This document shows positions 1-9,706 of a DNA stretch of 64,000 bases, piece by piece (position 1 is the stretch's first letter; every line of letters begins with the position of its first letter). The stretch spans positions 496,001 to 560,000 of the forward strand of contig NZ_CANKYM010000001.1 of the NCBI RefSeq assembly GCF_947488185.1, in the 5' to 3' direction. The notes beneath the pieces were generated by a model, which was given only the letters and a program-made list of their open reading frames with translations, ran no database searches and had not been told where the DNA came from. The stretch is from an uncultured Roseobacter sp. (GTDB taxonomy: Bacteria > Pseudomonadota > Alphaproteobacteria > Rhodobacterales > Rhodobacteraceae). A program made the translations under genes and the position numbers.

Positions 1-46
1 CTTTTTTTGTTGCCCGAACCCCGGGCCACGCACCGAAAGGATACTC

Positions 47-1417
47 ATGATGAAAAAGCTTGTACTTGCGGCTTTGGCGTCCACGGCGCTGACCTCTCCG
101 GCCTTTGCTGAGGCGTTGGAGCTGGAAAGGGATGAACTGACATTCGGGTTTATTAAATTGACCGACATGGCCCCGCTGGCGGTTGCCTACGAGCAGGGGT
201 ACTTCGATGACGAAGGGCTGTTTGTGACCCTTGAGGCTCAGGCCAATTGGAAAGTGCTGCTGGATGGCGTGATCGACGGGCAGTTGGACGGTGCCCATAT
301 GCTGGCCGGGCAACCGCTGGCAGCCACCATCGGCTACGGCACCAAAGCGCATATCATCACGCCCTTCTCGATGGATCTGAACGGCAACGGGATCACCGTG
401 TCCAACGACGTCTGGGAAGCGATGCGCCCGCATGTACCGTCAATGGAAGACGGCCGCCCGCAGCACCCGATCTCCGCCGAGGCGCTCAGACCGGTGATCG
501 AGGACTATAACGCCAAGGGCAAGCCCTTTAACATGGGCATGGTCTTCCCGGTCTCGACCCACAACTACGAACTGCGCTACTGGCTGGCCGCGGGCGGGAT
601 CAACCCGGGGTATTACGCGCCCGATAACATCTCTGGTCAGATCGGGGCGGAGGCTCTGCTCTCCGTGACACCACCCCCGCAGATGCCCGCGACGCTGGAG
701 GCAGGTACGATCTATGGCTACGCCGTGGGTGAGCCGTGGAACCAGCAGGCCGTCGCCAAAGGCATCGGCGTGCCGGTGATCACCGACTACCAGCTGTGGA
801 ACAATAACCCCGAAAAGGTCTTTGGCATCACGCAAGGGTTTGCCGATGAAAACCCCAACACAACCCTCGCCGTGGTCAAGGCGCTGATCCGCGCGGCGAT
901 CTGGCTGGATGAAAACGACAACGCCAACCGCGAGGAAGCGGTCGAAATCCTGAGCCGCCCGGAATACGTTGGCGCAGATTTCGAGGTTATCGCCGCCTCG
1001 ATGACCGGCACCTTTGAATTCGAAAAGGGCGACATCCGCGATGTGCCCGATTTCAACGTCTTCTTTCGCTACAATGCCACCTACCCCTATTATTCCGACG
1101 CGGTCTGGTACCTGACGCAGATGCGCCGCTGGGGGCAGATCGCCGAGGCCAAGCCCGACAGCTGGTATGACGAAGTGGCCAAATCCGTCTACAAACCAGA
1201 GATTTATCTCGAAGCCGCCCGTCTGCTGGTCGATGAAGGGCTGGCCAATGCGGATGACTTCGATTGGGACAGCGATGGCTACAAGGCCGCGACCCCGGCC
1301 GAGGATATCATCGACCAGATTGGCTATGACGGCAAAACCCCCAACGCTTATCTCGACAGCCTGCCCATCGGGCTAAAGGGCGAGCAGCGCGTCATTGGTA
1401 ACGAAGTCCAAGGGTAA
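47..1417 (+). CDS. nrtA: Nitrate ABC transporter substrate-binding protein (NrtA/CmpA family)
   Basis: Periplasmic receptor for nitrate (possibly nitrite) that feeds the NrtB/NrtCD importer. The 456-residue product begins with a Sec signal peptide ([12 protein letters not shown]..., probable cut after AFA near residue 21) and then the NrtA/CmpA-type fold ([20 protein letters not shown]). Cyanobacterial NrtA is a lipoprotein; here there is no lipobox cysteine, so a soluble periplasmic protein is expected. The start has an AGGA-type ribosome site just upstream (about 38-41). It is the first gene of an operon running through cysG. A perfect hairpin follows it before nrtB. Nitrate rather than bicarbonate or cyanate is inferred from the nitrite and nitrate reductase genes downstream. 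Confidence 0.93.
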   Translation: MMKKLVLAALASTALTSPAFAEALELERDELTFGFIKLTDMAPLAVAYEQGYFDDEGLFVTLEAQANWKVLLDGVIDGQLDGAHMLAGQPLAATIGYGTKAHIITPFSMDLNGNGITVSNDVWEAMRPHVPSMEDGRPQHPISAEALRPVIEDYNAKGKPFNMGMVFPVSTHNYELRYWLAAGGINPGYYAPDNISGQIGAEALLSVTPPPQMPATLEAGTIYGYAVGEPWNQQAVAKGIGVPVITDYQLWNNNPEKVFGITQGFADENPNTTLAVVKALIRAAIWLDENDNANREEAVEILSRPEYVGADFEVIAASMTGTFEFEKGDIRDVPDFNVFFRYNATYPYYSDAVWYLTQMRRWGQIAEAKPDSWYDEVAKSVYKPEIYLEAARLLVDEGLANADDFDWDSDGYKAATPAEDIIDQIGYDGKTPNAYLDSLPIGLKGEQRVIGNEVQG

Positions 1418-1422
1418 CGGTC

Positions 1423-1460
1423 GCTCGGTCTGGTTCCGTCGCAAGGCGACCAGACCGAGC
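1423..1460 (+). other. Intercistronic hairpin between nrtA and nrtB
   Basis: GCTCGGTCTGGT at 1423-1434 pairs perfectly with ACCAGACCGAGC at 1449-1460 across a 14-nt loop. No T-run follows, so it is not a classical terminator. By analogy with other ABC operons it probably protects the nrtA message from 3' decay or gives partial termination, keeping binding protein in excess over permease (inference). Confidence 0.75.
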
Positions 1461-1489
1461 TCTCCCTCCAGATCACAAAGGTGCGTCCC

Positions 1490-2572
1490 ATGACCGCTAT
1501 TGATCCCACAACTCTGAGTGACGAGGCCCGCGCCGCGCGCAAGGCCCGCCTCTTCACCCGCATCAATACGGCCGACAAATGGTTCCAGGTTCTGGGGCTG
1601 AGCTGGATGACGCCACTGTTGAAGGCCGCCGCCGGGGACAACCCGCGCGCGCAGCTTTCCGAAATCTGGCGGCTGCTGGTGGTGCCTCTGCTGGCTATCG
1701 GCGCGTTTTTACTGATGTGGGCGACCCTCGCCCCGCAGGTGCAGACCTCGCTGGGGGCGATCCCCGGGCCAGCTGCCGTCTGGGAAGAAGCCAAGAACCT
1801 GCACGGGGACGCGCAGGCCAAGGCCGAAAAACGCGCCAAGCATGAAGAGCGTGTGGACAAACGCAACGAACGTTTCATCGCCAATGGCCAGCCGCAAAAG
1901 GTCAAGGACATCCCCTTTACAGGCGCGCCCTCCTATTACGCTCAAATCGCGACCTCGATCAAAACCGTCTTTTTCGGCTTTCTGATCGCCAGTGTTGTGG
2001 CCATTCCACTGGGCATCGCGGCGGGCCTCTCCGCCACAGCGAATGCGGCGCTGAACCCGCTCATTCAGATTTTCAAACCCGTCTCACCGCTGGCGTGGCT
2101 GCCGATCGTCACGATGGTTGTCAGCGCCGTCTACGTCACGCAGGACGGCTGGTTTGCGAAATCCTTCCTCGTCTCGGCCATCACCGTCACGCTCTGCTCG
2201 CTCTGGCCCACGCTGATCAATACCGCCCTTGGGGTGTCGAGCATCGACAAGGATCTGGTGAACGTCTCCAAAGTGCTGAAGATGAACACCTGGACCAAGA
2301 TCACCAAATTGGTCCTGCCCTCGGCATTGCCGCTGATCTTTACCGGGTTGCGCCTGTCGCTGGGCGTGGGCTGGATGGTGCTGATTGCCGCGGAAATGCT
2401 CGCGCAGAACCCCGGACTTGGCAAATTCGTCTGGGATGAATTCCAGAACGGATCGTCCCAATCGCTGGCCAAGATTATCGTGGCCGTGCTGACCATCGGG
2501 ATCATCGGCTTCCTGCTCGACCGGGTGATGTACGCGCTGCAATCGCTCTTTACCTTCACGAACAACCGGTGA
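1490..2572 (+). CDS. nrtB: Nitrate ABC transporter permease
   Basis: Inner-membrane channel subunit of the nitrate importer. The 360-residue product has several hydrophobic segments and a BPD_transp_1 domain in its C-terminal two thirds, with a clear EAA-type coupling loop (LKMNTWTKITKLVLPSALP, GLRLSLGVGW). An unusual charged stretch at roughly residues 100-140, rich in Lys, Glu and Arg, lies between the first membrane segment and the core, as in proteobacterial NrtB relatives. I chose ATG 1490 over the in-frame GTG at 1481 because AAAGG at 1477-1481 is then about 8 nt upstream. The stop overlaps the start of nrtCD. Confidence 0.92.
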   Translation: MTAIDPTTLSDEARAARKARLFTRINTADKWFQVLGLSWMTPLLKAAAGDNPRAQLSEIWRLLVVPLLAIGAFLLMWATLAPQVQTSLGAIPGPAAVWEEAKNLHGDAQAKAEKRAKHEERVDKRNERFIANGQPQKVKDIPFTGAPSYYAQIATSIKTVFFGFLIASVVAIPLGIAAGLSATANAALNPLIQIFKPVSPLAWLPIVTMVVSAVYVTQDGWFAKSFLVSAITVTLCSLWPTLINTALGVSSIDKDLVNVSKVLKMNTWTKITKLVLPSALPLIFTGLRLSLGVGWMVLIAAEMLAQNPGLGKFVWDEFQNGSSQSLAKIIVAVLTIGIIGFLLDRVMYALQSLFTFTNNR

Positions 2573-4290
2573 GCGGCATGACACTTTTAAGCCTCAAGAA
2601 CTGCTCCAAGAGCTTTGGCACCGGCACCGCGCAATCGCATGTGCTCAGGAACATCGACCTTGATGTGCAGACCGGCGAATTTCTGGTGATCCTCGGGTTT
2701 TCCGGCACCGGAAAGACCACACTGATCAACCTGATGGCCGGGATCGAGAGCCCGACAGACGGCAGCGCCACCTTCAAGGGTGCGCCGATCACCGGTCCCG
2801 GGCCGGAACGGGGCGTGATCTTTCAAAGCTACTCGCTGATGCCCTGGCTGACCGTGACGGGCAATGTGCGACTGGCCGTTGATACGGTCTTTCCCAAACT
2901 GTCCAAGGCGGAGCGGGCAGAGAAAACCGCGCATTACGTCAATATGGTCGGACTCAGCCACGCTGCCAGCCGCCGCCCGGCGGAGTTGTCTGGCGGCATG
3001 CGGCAGCGGGTCAATGTGGCCCGTGCGCTGGCGATGAATCCCGAGATGCTGCTGCTGGATGAACCGTTATCCGCGCTCGACGCACTGACGCGGGCCAATC
3101 TTGCGGATGAAATCGAACGCATCTGGGAGGCGGACAAGAAGACCTGCGTGCTGATCACCAATGACGTGGATGAGGCGATCATCCTCGCCGATCGCATCAT
3201 CGCCCTGAACCCCGATGGCACCCTTGGCGCGGAGTTCAAGGTCAACATCGCCCGGCCCCGTGACCGCATTGCAATGAATCACGACGACAGCTTCAAGCGC
3301 CTGCGCGCCGATGTCACCAAATACCTGATGGATGTGGGTATCGAAGCCAAGGTCGAAGGCGCGCGCCTGCTGCCGGATGTGACGCCCATTCACGGTGTGC
3401 CCACCGCCGTGGCGGATGCGCAAAAGGGCCTGATCGACAACCGGTTCCTCGACTTTTCACAGCTGCACAAGGTCTACCCAACCCCAAAGGGGCCGCTCAC
3501 CGTTGTCGAGGATTTCGACATCAAGGTAGACAGGGGGGAGTTCATTTCCCTAATCGGGCATTCGGGCTGTGGCAAATCCACGGTACTGACCATGGCGGCG
3601 GGGCTCAATGAAATCTCCAAGGGCGCGATCAAGCTCGATGGTCGCCACGTCGAAGGTGCCGATCCCGAACGCGCCGTGGTCTTTCAATCGCCGAACCTCT
3701 TTCCCTGGCTGACGGCCAAGCAGAACGTGGCCATCGGCGTGGATAAGGTCTACCCCTCTGCCACGCGGACGGAACGCCAGGAGGTGGTGGAATACTACCT
3801 TGAGCGCGTGGGGCTGGCCGATGCGATGGACAAGCCCGCGAGCGATCTGTCGAACGGCATGAAACAACGGGTCGGCATCGCCCGCGCCTTTGCGCTTAGC
3901 CCCAAGCTTTTGCTGCTCGATGAACCTTTCGGCATGCTCGACAGCCTGACCCGCTGGGAGCTGCAGGAAGTGTTGATGGAGGTCTGGTCGCGCACAAAGG
4001 TCACCGCCGTCTGCGTGACCCATGACGTGGATGAGGCCATCCTTCTGGCCGACCGCGTGGTGATGATGACCAACGGCCCGCAAGCAACCATCGGCAAGAT
4101 CGTCGATGTGCCCCTGCCCCGTCCTCGAACACGCAAGGCGCTGCTGGAGCACTCGGACTACTACGCCTACCGGCAGGAAGTGCTCGATTTCCTCGAGGAA
4201 TACGAACACGGCGCCAAACCAACCCCGAAACCCACCGCAGGCGCGCCTGTGAACACCTCACGATCCCCCAAAGCGGTCGCAGCGGAGTGA
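2569..4290 (+). CDS. nrtCD: Nitrate ABC transporter ATPase, two nucleotide-binding domains fused (NrtC-NrtD type)
   Basis: Powers nitrate import. The 573-residue protein holds two complete ABC ATPase domains: the first (about 1-255) with Walker A GFSGTGKTT, signature LSGGMRQR and Walker B LLLDEPLSALD; the second (about 290-530) with GHSGCGKST, variant signature LSNGMKQR and LLLDEPFGMLD. In cyanobacteria NrtC and NrtD are separate, and NrtC carries an NrtA-like tail that is absent here. The GTG at 2569 overlaps the nrtB stop (GTGA); ATG 2578 is the alternative. One polypeptide can supply both ATPase sites, and both look catalytically intact. The stop lies against nirB, so translation is probably coupled. 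Confidence 0.9.
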   Translation: MSGMTLLSLKNCSKSFGTGTAQSHVLRNIDLDVQTGEFLVILGFSGTGKTTLINLMAGIESPTDGSATFKGAPITGPGPERGVIFQSYSLMPWLTVTGNVRLAVDTVFPKLSKAERAEKTAHYVNMVGLSHAASRRPAELSGGMRQRVNVARALAMNPEMLLLDEPLSALDALTRANLADEIERIWEADKKTCVLITNDVDEAIILADRIIALNPDGTLGAEFKVNIARPRDRIAMNHDDSFKRLRADVTKYLMDVGIEAKVEGARLLPDVTPIHGVPTAVADAQKGLIDNRFLDFSQLHKVYPTPKGPLTVVEDFDIKVDRGEFISLIGHSGCGKSTVLTMAAGLNEISKGAIKLDGRHVEGADPERAVVFQSPNLFPWLTAKQNVAIGVDKVYPSATRTERQEVVEYYLERVGLADAMDKPASDLSNGMKQRVGIARAFALSPKLLLLDEPFGMLDSLTRWELQEVLMEVWSRTKVTAVCVTHDVDEAILLADRVVMMTNGPQATIGKIVDVPLPRPRTRKALLEHSDYYAYRQEVLDFLEEYEHGAKPTPKPTAGAPVNTSRSPKAVAAE

Positions 4291-4295
4291 TGGAG

Positions 4296-6728
4296 ATGAA
4301 GCAGAAACTGGTCGTCATCGGCGCGGGCATGGCCTCTGGCCGGGTGCTGGAGCACCTGACGGATGCAGCACCCGACACCTATGACATTACGATTTTCAAC
4401 GCCGAAGCGCGCGGCAACTACAACCGCATCATGCTCTCCCCGGTGCTGTCGGGGGAAAAGACCTATGAGGACATCGTCACCCACGACGATACCTGGTACG
4501 CGGAACGCAACATCACCTGCCGGTTTGGCGAACATGTGGTGGGCATCGATCGTGACGCAAAAACCGTCGCCGGTGAAAACGGCGCTGTCGCCTACGACAA
4601 GCTGCTGATCGCCACCGGCTCCGCGCCCTTCATCATCCCCGTTGAAGGCAAGGACTTGCCCGGTGTGATCACCTACCGCGATCTCGATGACACCAATGCG
4701 ATGATCGAAGCCGCAGAAAAAGGTGGCAAGGCTGTTGTGATCGGGGGTGGCCTGCTGGGCCTTGAGGCGGCGGCGGGATTGGCCGAACGGGGTATGGATG
4801 TGACCGTGCTGCACCTGATGGGCCACCTGATGGAGCGTCAGCTGGACGAAGCAGCGGGGTATCTCTTGCGCCGCGACCTGGAAAAACGCGGCATCAAGAT
4901 CATCACACAGGCCTCCACTGCTGCCATTCTGGGCGAGGACCGCGTCGAAGGCGTCATGCTGGAGGACAGCACCGGGTTGGAGGCTGATCTGGTTGTCATG
5001 GCCGTTGGCATCCGCCCCGAAACGCGGCTGGCCACGGACGCGGGCCTTGAGGTTGCGCGCGGCATCGAGGTCAACGCGCAAATGCAATCCAAGACCGACC
5101 CGGATGTCTATGCCGTCGGCGAATGCGTGGAGTTTGACGGGCATCTCTTTGGTCTTGTCGCGCCGCTCTATGATCAGGCGAAGATCGTGGCGCAGGGGCT
5201 GCTGGGCGAGACAGGCGCCTTTGTGGTGAAAGACGTGGCGACCAAGCTGAAAGTCACCGGCTGTGACCTCTTCAGCGCGGGCGATTTTGCAGATGCCGAG
5301 GGACGGGAGGATATCGTTTTCCGGGACCCGTCGCGCGGCATCTACAAACGCCTCGTGATCGAAGACGACAGGCTGATCGGCGCCGTCATGTACGGCGATA
5401 CGGCGGACGGCAACTGGTTCTTCGGGCTGATCAAGGACGGCACCGAGATTGACGAGATGCGCGAGACGCTGATCTTTGGCCCGGCCTATCAGGGAGGCGA
5501 TACCGCGGACCCGCTCTCAGCCGTTGCAGCATTGCCGCCTGAGGCGGAAATCTGCGGCTGCAACGGCATTTGCAAAGGCACCATCACCGACGCCATCGCA
5601 GAGGGCGCAACCGATCTGGGCAGCTTGCGCGCCAAGACCAAGGCCAGCGCCTCCTGCGGCACCTGCACCGGGTTGGTGGAACAGCTGTTACAGGTCACGC
5701 TGGGCGACGATTTCCAGATGTCAGCGCCACAATCGGTATGCGGCTGCACCGATCTGACCCACGAGGACGTGCGGCGGTTGATCAAGTCGCAGGCGCTGAA
5801 ATCGCAGCCCGCCGTCTGGCAGGAGTTGGGATGGACAACACCCAATGGCTGCCATGTGTGCCGCCCGGCGATCAACTTTTACCTGCTGGCCGATTGGCCG
5901 ATTGAGTATAAGGACGACCCGCAAAGCCGTTTTGTGAACGAACGCAAACACGCGAACATCCAGAAAGACGGCACCTTTTCGGTTGTGCCGCGCATGTGGG
6001 GCGGGATCACCAACGCGGATGAGCTGCGCGCCATCGCCGATGCGGCAGACAAATACGATGTGCCGACGGTCAAGGTCACCGGCGGGCAGCGGATCGACCT
6101 GTTGGGCGTCAAAGGCGAAGATCTGCCGCATATCTGGTCGGACCTTAACAAGGCCGGTCTGGTCTCCGGGCACGCCTATTCAAAGGGGCTGCGCACGGTT
6201 AAAACCTGCGTGGGCACCGATCACTGCCGTTTTGGCACACAAGACAGCACCGGGCTTGGGATCAAGCTGGAAAAAATCCTCTGGGGGTCGTGGACCCCGC
6301 ATAAACTCAAACTTGGCGTTTCAGGCTGTCCGCGCAACTGCGCCGAGGCGACCTGCAAGGACATCGGGATCGTCTGTGTCGACAGCGGCTTTCAGATCGG
6401 GATCGGCGGGGCCGCGGGCATGGATGTGAAAGAGGTTCAGCCGCTCATTCAGGTCCCGACGGAGGAAGAGACCATCGCCGTGGTGCTCGCCGTCACCCAG
6501 CTTTACCGTGAGCACGCCAAATATCTGGACCGCGTCTACAAATGGATGGCCAAGGTTGGGCTTGAGTGGATTCAGGAACAGATCGGTGATCTGGACACAC
6601 GCCGCGCCTTGGTCGAGCGGTTCGAGCTGAGCCAGTCGATCTATCGCAAGGACCCCTGGGCAGAACAGGCCAAGGAACCTCCGAAATTTGCGCCCCTTGC
6701 GGATTTGACATTGGAGGCTGCGGAATGA
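4296..6728 (+). CDS. nirB: Assimilatory nitrite reductase [NAD(P)H], large subunit
   Basis: Reduces nitrite to ammonium in the cytoplasm with electrons from NAD(P)H through FAD, iron-sulfur centres and sirohaem. The 810 residues show an N-terminal FAD/NAD domain (KLVVIGAGMASGR; AVVIGGGLLGLEAA), a BFD-like [2Fe-2S] domain (CGCNGICKGT...CGTC) followed by a second cysteine-rich segment (VCGCTDLT, CHVCRPAI), and C-terminal nitrite/sulfite reductase domains with the sirohaem/[4Fe-4S] motifs TCVGTDHCRFG and GCPRNCAEATCKD. The length fits NirB. Three nested starts exist (4287 GTG, 4290 and 4296 ATG); 4296 is favoured because GGAG at 4284-4287 is 8 nt upstream. It overlaps nirD by an ATGA junction. 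CysG downstream makes its sirohaem. Confidence 0.95.
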   Translation: MKQKLVVIGAGMASGRVLEHLTDAAPDTYDITIFNAEARGNYNRIMLSPVLSGEKTYEDIVTHDDTWYAERNITCRFGEHVVGIDRDAKTVAGENGAVAYDKLLIATGSAPFIIPVEGKDLPGVITYRDLDDTNAMIEAAEKGGKAVVIGGGLLGLEAAAGLAERGMDVTVLHLMGHLMERQLDEAAGYLLRRDLEKRGIKIITQASTAAILGEDRVEGVMLEDSTGLEADLVVMAVGIRPETRLATDAGLEVARGIEVNAQMQSKTDPDVYAVGECVEFDGHLFGLVAPLYDQAKIVAQGLLGETGAFVVKDVATKLKVTGCDLFSAGDFADAEGREDIVFRDPSRGIYKRLVIEDDRLIGAVMYGDTADGNWFFGLIKDGTEIDEMRETLIFGPAYQGGDTADPLSAVAALPPEAEICGCNGICKGTITDAIAEGATDLGSLRAKTKASASCGTCTGLVEQLLQVTLGDDFQMSAPQSVCGCTDLTHEDVRRLIKSQALKSQPAVWQELGWTTPNGCHVCRPAINFYLLADWPIEYKDDPQSRFVNERKHANIQKDGTFSVVPRMWGGITNADELRAIADAADKYDVPTVKVTGGQRIDLLGVKGEDLPHIWSDLNKAGLVSGHAYSKGLRTVKTCVGTDHCRFGTQDSTGLGIKLEKILWGSWTPHKLKLGVSGCPRNCAEATCKDIGIVCVDSGFQIGIGGAAGMDVKEVQPLIQVPTEEETIAVVLAVTQLYREHAKYLDRVYKWMAKVGLEWIQEQIGDLDTRRALVERFELSQSIYRKDPWAEQAKEPPKFAPLADLTLEAAE

Positions 6729-7054
6729 ACTGGATTGACCTTGGAAGCATCGAGGATGTTCCGCTGCGCGGCGCCCGATTGGTGAAAACCCCGGTGGGCT
6801 GCGTGGCGCTCTTTCGCACGGATGAGGCAGAGGTCTTTGCCGCCTCGAACAGGTGTCCGCACAAGGGCGGGCCACTCTCGGAAGGCATCATCCACGGGCA
6901 AAAGGTGACCTGCCCGCTGCACAACTGGGTCTTCGACCTGAACACCGGCGCGGCCTTGGGCGAAGACGGGCAGATCGAGACCTTCCCGGTGCGGGTCGAG
7001 GCGGGCCGCATTCTGCTCGATGGGCATGCGGTCGGCAAGAGGAGCGCTGCCTGA
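6725..7054 (+). CDS. nirD: Nitrite reductase small subunit, Rieske-type
   Basis: Small partner of NirB, 109 residues. It has a Rieske [2Fe-2S] ligand pattern, NRCPHKGGPL and CPLHNWVFDL (Cys-X-His and Cys-X2-His). Some NirD proteins have lost the cluster ligands; this one retains all four, so it probably binds a cluster. The start overlaps the nirB stop (ATGA) and the stop overlaps the nasA start (TGATG), implying coupled translation. Separate nirB and nirD genes followed by the nitrate reductase gene is a usual assimilatory arrangement. Confidence 0.93.
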   Translation: MNWIDLGSIEDVPLRGARLVKTPVGCVALFRTDEAEVFAASNRCPHKGGPLSEGIIHGQKVTCPLHNWVFDLNTGAALGEDGQIETFPVRVEAGRILLDGHAVGKRSAA

Positions 7055-9684
7055 TGGACGGCAGCGGCCTGCCCGAGACACGGTCCACCTGCCCCTATTG
7101 CGGTGTGGGCTGCGGGGTTCTGCTGCGCCCGGACGGGCAAGGCGGGCTTGCCGCGCGCGGCGATCCGGACCATCCGGCCAATCAGGGGCGGCTTTGTTCA
7201 AAAGGCACGGCATTGGGGCAGACCGTTGGCCTGGAACAGCGCCTGCTGCACCCGCAGATCAATGGACAGCGCGCGCCTTGGGGCACAGCGCTTGATCTTG
7301 TCGCGGACAAGTTCAAATCGGCCATCGACACCCACGCCCCGGACAGCGTGGCCTTTTACGTCTCCGGGCAATTGCTGACCGAAGATTACTATGTCGCCAA
7401 CAAGCTGATGAAAGGCTTCATCGGGTCGGCCAACATCGATACCAATTCACGGCTGTGCATGGCCTCGACCGTGGTCGGACATAAGCGCGCCTTTGGTACG
7501 GACACGGTGCCCGGCACCTACGAAGATCTGGACGCGGCAGATCTCGTCGTGCTTGTCGGCTCCAACCTGGCGTGGTGTCATCCGGTGTTGCACCAACGCC
7601 TGCTTGCGGCGAAGGCAAAACGTGGCACCCGGATCATCGTGATTGATCCGCGCAGGACGGCCACCTGCGAAGGCGCCGATCTGCACCTGCCCCTCGCGGC
7701 GGGCAGTGATGTTGCGCTCTTCAATCACCTGCTGGCACAGATCGCGCAGGAAGGCCGGATAGACGCGGACTACCTGCGTCATGTCGAGGGCTTCAGTGCT
7801 GCCCTCGCGGCGGCACAGGCGGATGATGTAACAGCCACCGGCCTGTCGCGGGACCGGATCGAGGCCTTCTGTCGCCTCTGGATCGACACCCCCAAGGTAG
7901 TCACCGTGTTCAGCCAGGGGGTGAACCAATCCACTTCCGGCAGCGACAAGGTCAATGCCATTCTGAACTGTCATCTCGCCACCGGGCGGATCGGCACGAA
8001 AGGATGCGGCCCGTTGTCCGTCACCGGCCAACCCAATGCCATGGGCGGGCGCGAAGTGGGTGGGCTGGCCAATACGCTTGCCAGCCATCTGGAGATCGAG
8101 AACGCAGACCACCGCGCGGCGGTGCAAGACTTTTGGGACGCGCCAGCAATGCCCGAAAAGGCGGGACTCAAGGCCGTAGAACTGTTTCAGGCCGTAGCTG
8201 CGCGCAAGATCAAGGCGCTCTGGATCATTCACACGAACCCGGCTGTTTCAATGCCCGACGCGGATGCTGTGCGCGACGCGATTGCGCAATGCGACTTCAC
8301 TGTGGTGAGTGACATCACCGCGCGCACTGACACCGCACAACTGGCGGATGTGCTGCTGCCCGCCACCGCCTGGGCGGAAAAAAGCGGCACCGTTACCAAT
8401 TCCGACCGGACGATCAGCCGCCAGCGCGCCGTACTTGCTGCCCCCGGCGAGGCACGCCCCGATTGGCAGATCCTTTGCGAGGTCGGCCAGCGCATGGGCT
8501 GGAAACAGGCGTTCGCCTATCCCTCCGCCGCAGAGATTTTCAAAGAACACGCGGCTTTGTCCGGGGTCGCTGGCGCATTGGGCCGCGACTTTGACATCTC
8601 GGGCCTGCGCGAGCTGACAGATGACGCCTATGACGCCTTGCCGCCGACCCGCTGGCCGGTCAGCCAAAGCAAAACAGGTGGCCGGTTTTTCGAGGATGGC
8701 GGGTTTTTCCACCCGGATGGCAAGGCACGGATGCTGCCCGTCACCGCCCGCGCGCCAGCCGCAGCGGTTACGGCGGAGCATCCATTTGCGCTCAATACCG
8801 GGCGCAACCGGGACCAGTGGCACACGATGACGCGGACGGCCCTGTCGCCGCGCCTCTCGGCGCATCTGGCAGAACCTTACGTGGATATTCACCCGCAGGA
8901 TGCGAAACACTTGGGTGTGTCAGCCGCCGATCTGGTGGCGCTGGAAAACGCAACCGGGCGCGCCATTCTGCGCGCGCGCCTGACGGAAGCGCAGCAACCG
9001 GGGACGCTTTTCGCCCCGATCCATTGGACCGGTCAAACCGCCCCGGCAGCCCGGATTGACGCGCTGGTGCCCGCCGCAACGGACCCGTTTTCCGGCCAGC
9101 CGGAGAGTAAAGCGGCCCACGTTTCGGCCAAAAGATTTACGGCGACCTGGTACGGCTTTGCGATTTCCCAAACCGAAATGACCCCGAACGCCGCCTATTG
9201 GGCGCAGGTGCGCACGGATGCCGGATGGCGTAGCGAACTGGCCGGGCGGAACCCGGTGACAGATTGGGAGGGCGAAGCGCGGCGGCTCTTCGGGCTGAAG
9301 GATGCTGAGCTGCAGATGCTGCAGGACGTCAGCAAGGGAACCGCGCGGCTGGCCTTTTCGGAAAACGGCGTGCTCAAGGCCGCGCTCTTCATCAGCCCGC
9401 ACCCCGTGGCGGTCATGCGGGACTACCTCGCGACGCTGCCGGGGTCCGAGGCTACCGCGACACTGACGGGGCGGGCACCCGTCGGGCGGGTCGATCCAGG
9501 CCCCACGATATGCGCGTGTTTCGGGGTGGGGCTGAACACCATCGCCACCGCCATCGAAAGCGGGAGCCTCCTGACCGTTGAGGCGATTGGCGAGGCGTTG
9601 CAGGCCGGCACGAATTGCGGCGCCTGCCGTCCGGAACTCACCGCACTTCTACCCCAGACATCCAACCTGCAGGCCGCCGAGTGA
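7054..9684 (+). CDS. nasA: Assimilatory nitrate reductase catalytic subunit (molybdopterin bis-MGD)
   Basis: Cytoplasmic nitrate reductase reducing nitrate to nitrite. The 876-residue product starts with the [4Fe-4S] motif (CPYCGVGCGVLL...GRLCSKG), continues with the molybdopterin oxidoreductase and dinucleotide-binding domains (NTGRNRDQWHTMTRT), and ends with a BFD-like [2Fe-2S] domain (CACFGVGLNTI...TNCGACRPEL) that presumably receives electrons from a partner. No signal peptide, as expected. The frame is open further upstream, but ATG 7054 overlaps the nirD stop and has an AGGAG site about 10 nt upstream. The C-terminal iron-sulfur domain separates it from periplasmic NapA and places it with NasA/NasC. 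Confidence 0.95.
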   Translation: MDGSGLPETRSTCPYCGVGCGVLLRPDGQGGLAARGDPDHPANQGRLCSKGTALGQTVGLEQRLLHPQINGQRAPWGTALDLVADKFKSAIDTHAPDSVAFYVSGQLLTEDYYVANKLMKGFIGSANIDTNSRLCMASTVVGHKRAFGTDTVPGTYEDLDAADLVVLVGSNLAWCHPVLHQRLLAAKAKRGTRIIVIDPRRTATCEGADLHLPLAAGSDVALFNHLLAQIAQEGRIDADYLRHVEGFSAALAAAQADDVTATGLSRDRIEAFCRLWIDTPKVVTVFSQGVNQSTSGSDKVNAILNCHLATGRIGTKGCGPLSVTGQPNAMGGREVGGLANTLASHLEIENADHRAAVQDFWDAPAMPEKAGLKAVELFQAVAARKIKALWIIHTNPAVSMPDADAVRDAIAQCDFTVVSDITARTDTAQLADVLLPATAWAEKSGTVTNSDRTISRQRAVLAAPGEARPDWQILCEVGQRMGWKQAFAYPSAAEIFKEHAALSGVAGALGRDFDISGLRELTDDAYDALPPTRWPVSQSKTGGRFFEDGGFFHPDGKARMLPVTARAPAAAVTAEHPFALNTGRNRDQWHTMTRTALSPRLSAHLAEPYVDIHPQDAKHLGVSAADLVALENATGRAILRARLTEAQQPGTLFAPIHWTGQTAPAARIDALVPAATDPFSGQPESKAAHVSAKRFTATWYGFAISQTEMTPNAAYWAQVRTDAGWRSELAGRNPVTDWEGEARRLFGLKDAELQMLQDVSKGTARLAFSENGVLKAALFISPHPVAVMRDYLATLPGSEATATLTGRAPVGRVDPGPTICACFGVGLNTIATAIESGSLLTVEAIGEALQAGTNCGACRPELTALLPQTSNLQAAE

Positions 9685-9706
9685 TCTCAAGGAGAGGAAC
9701 CGCCCC

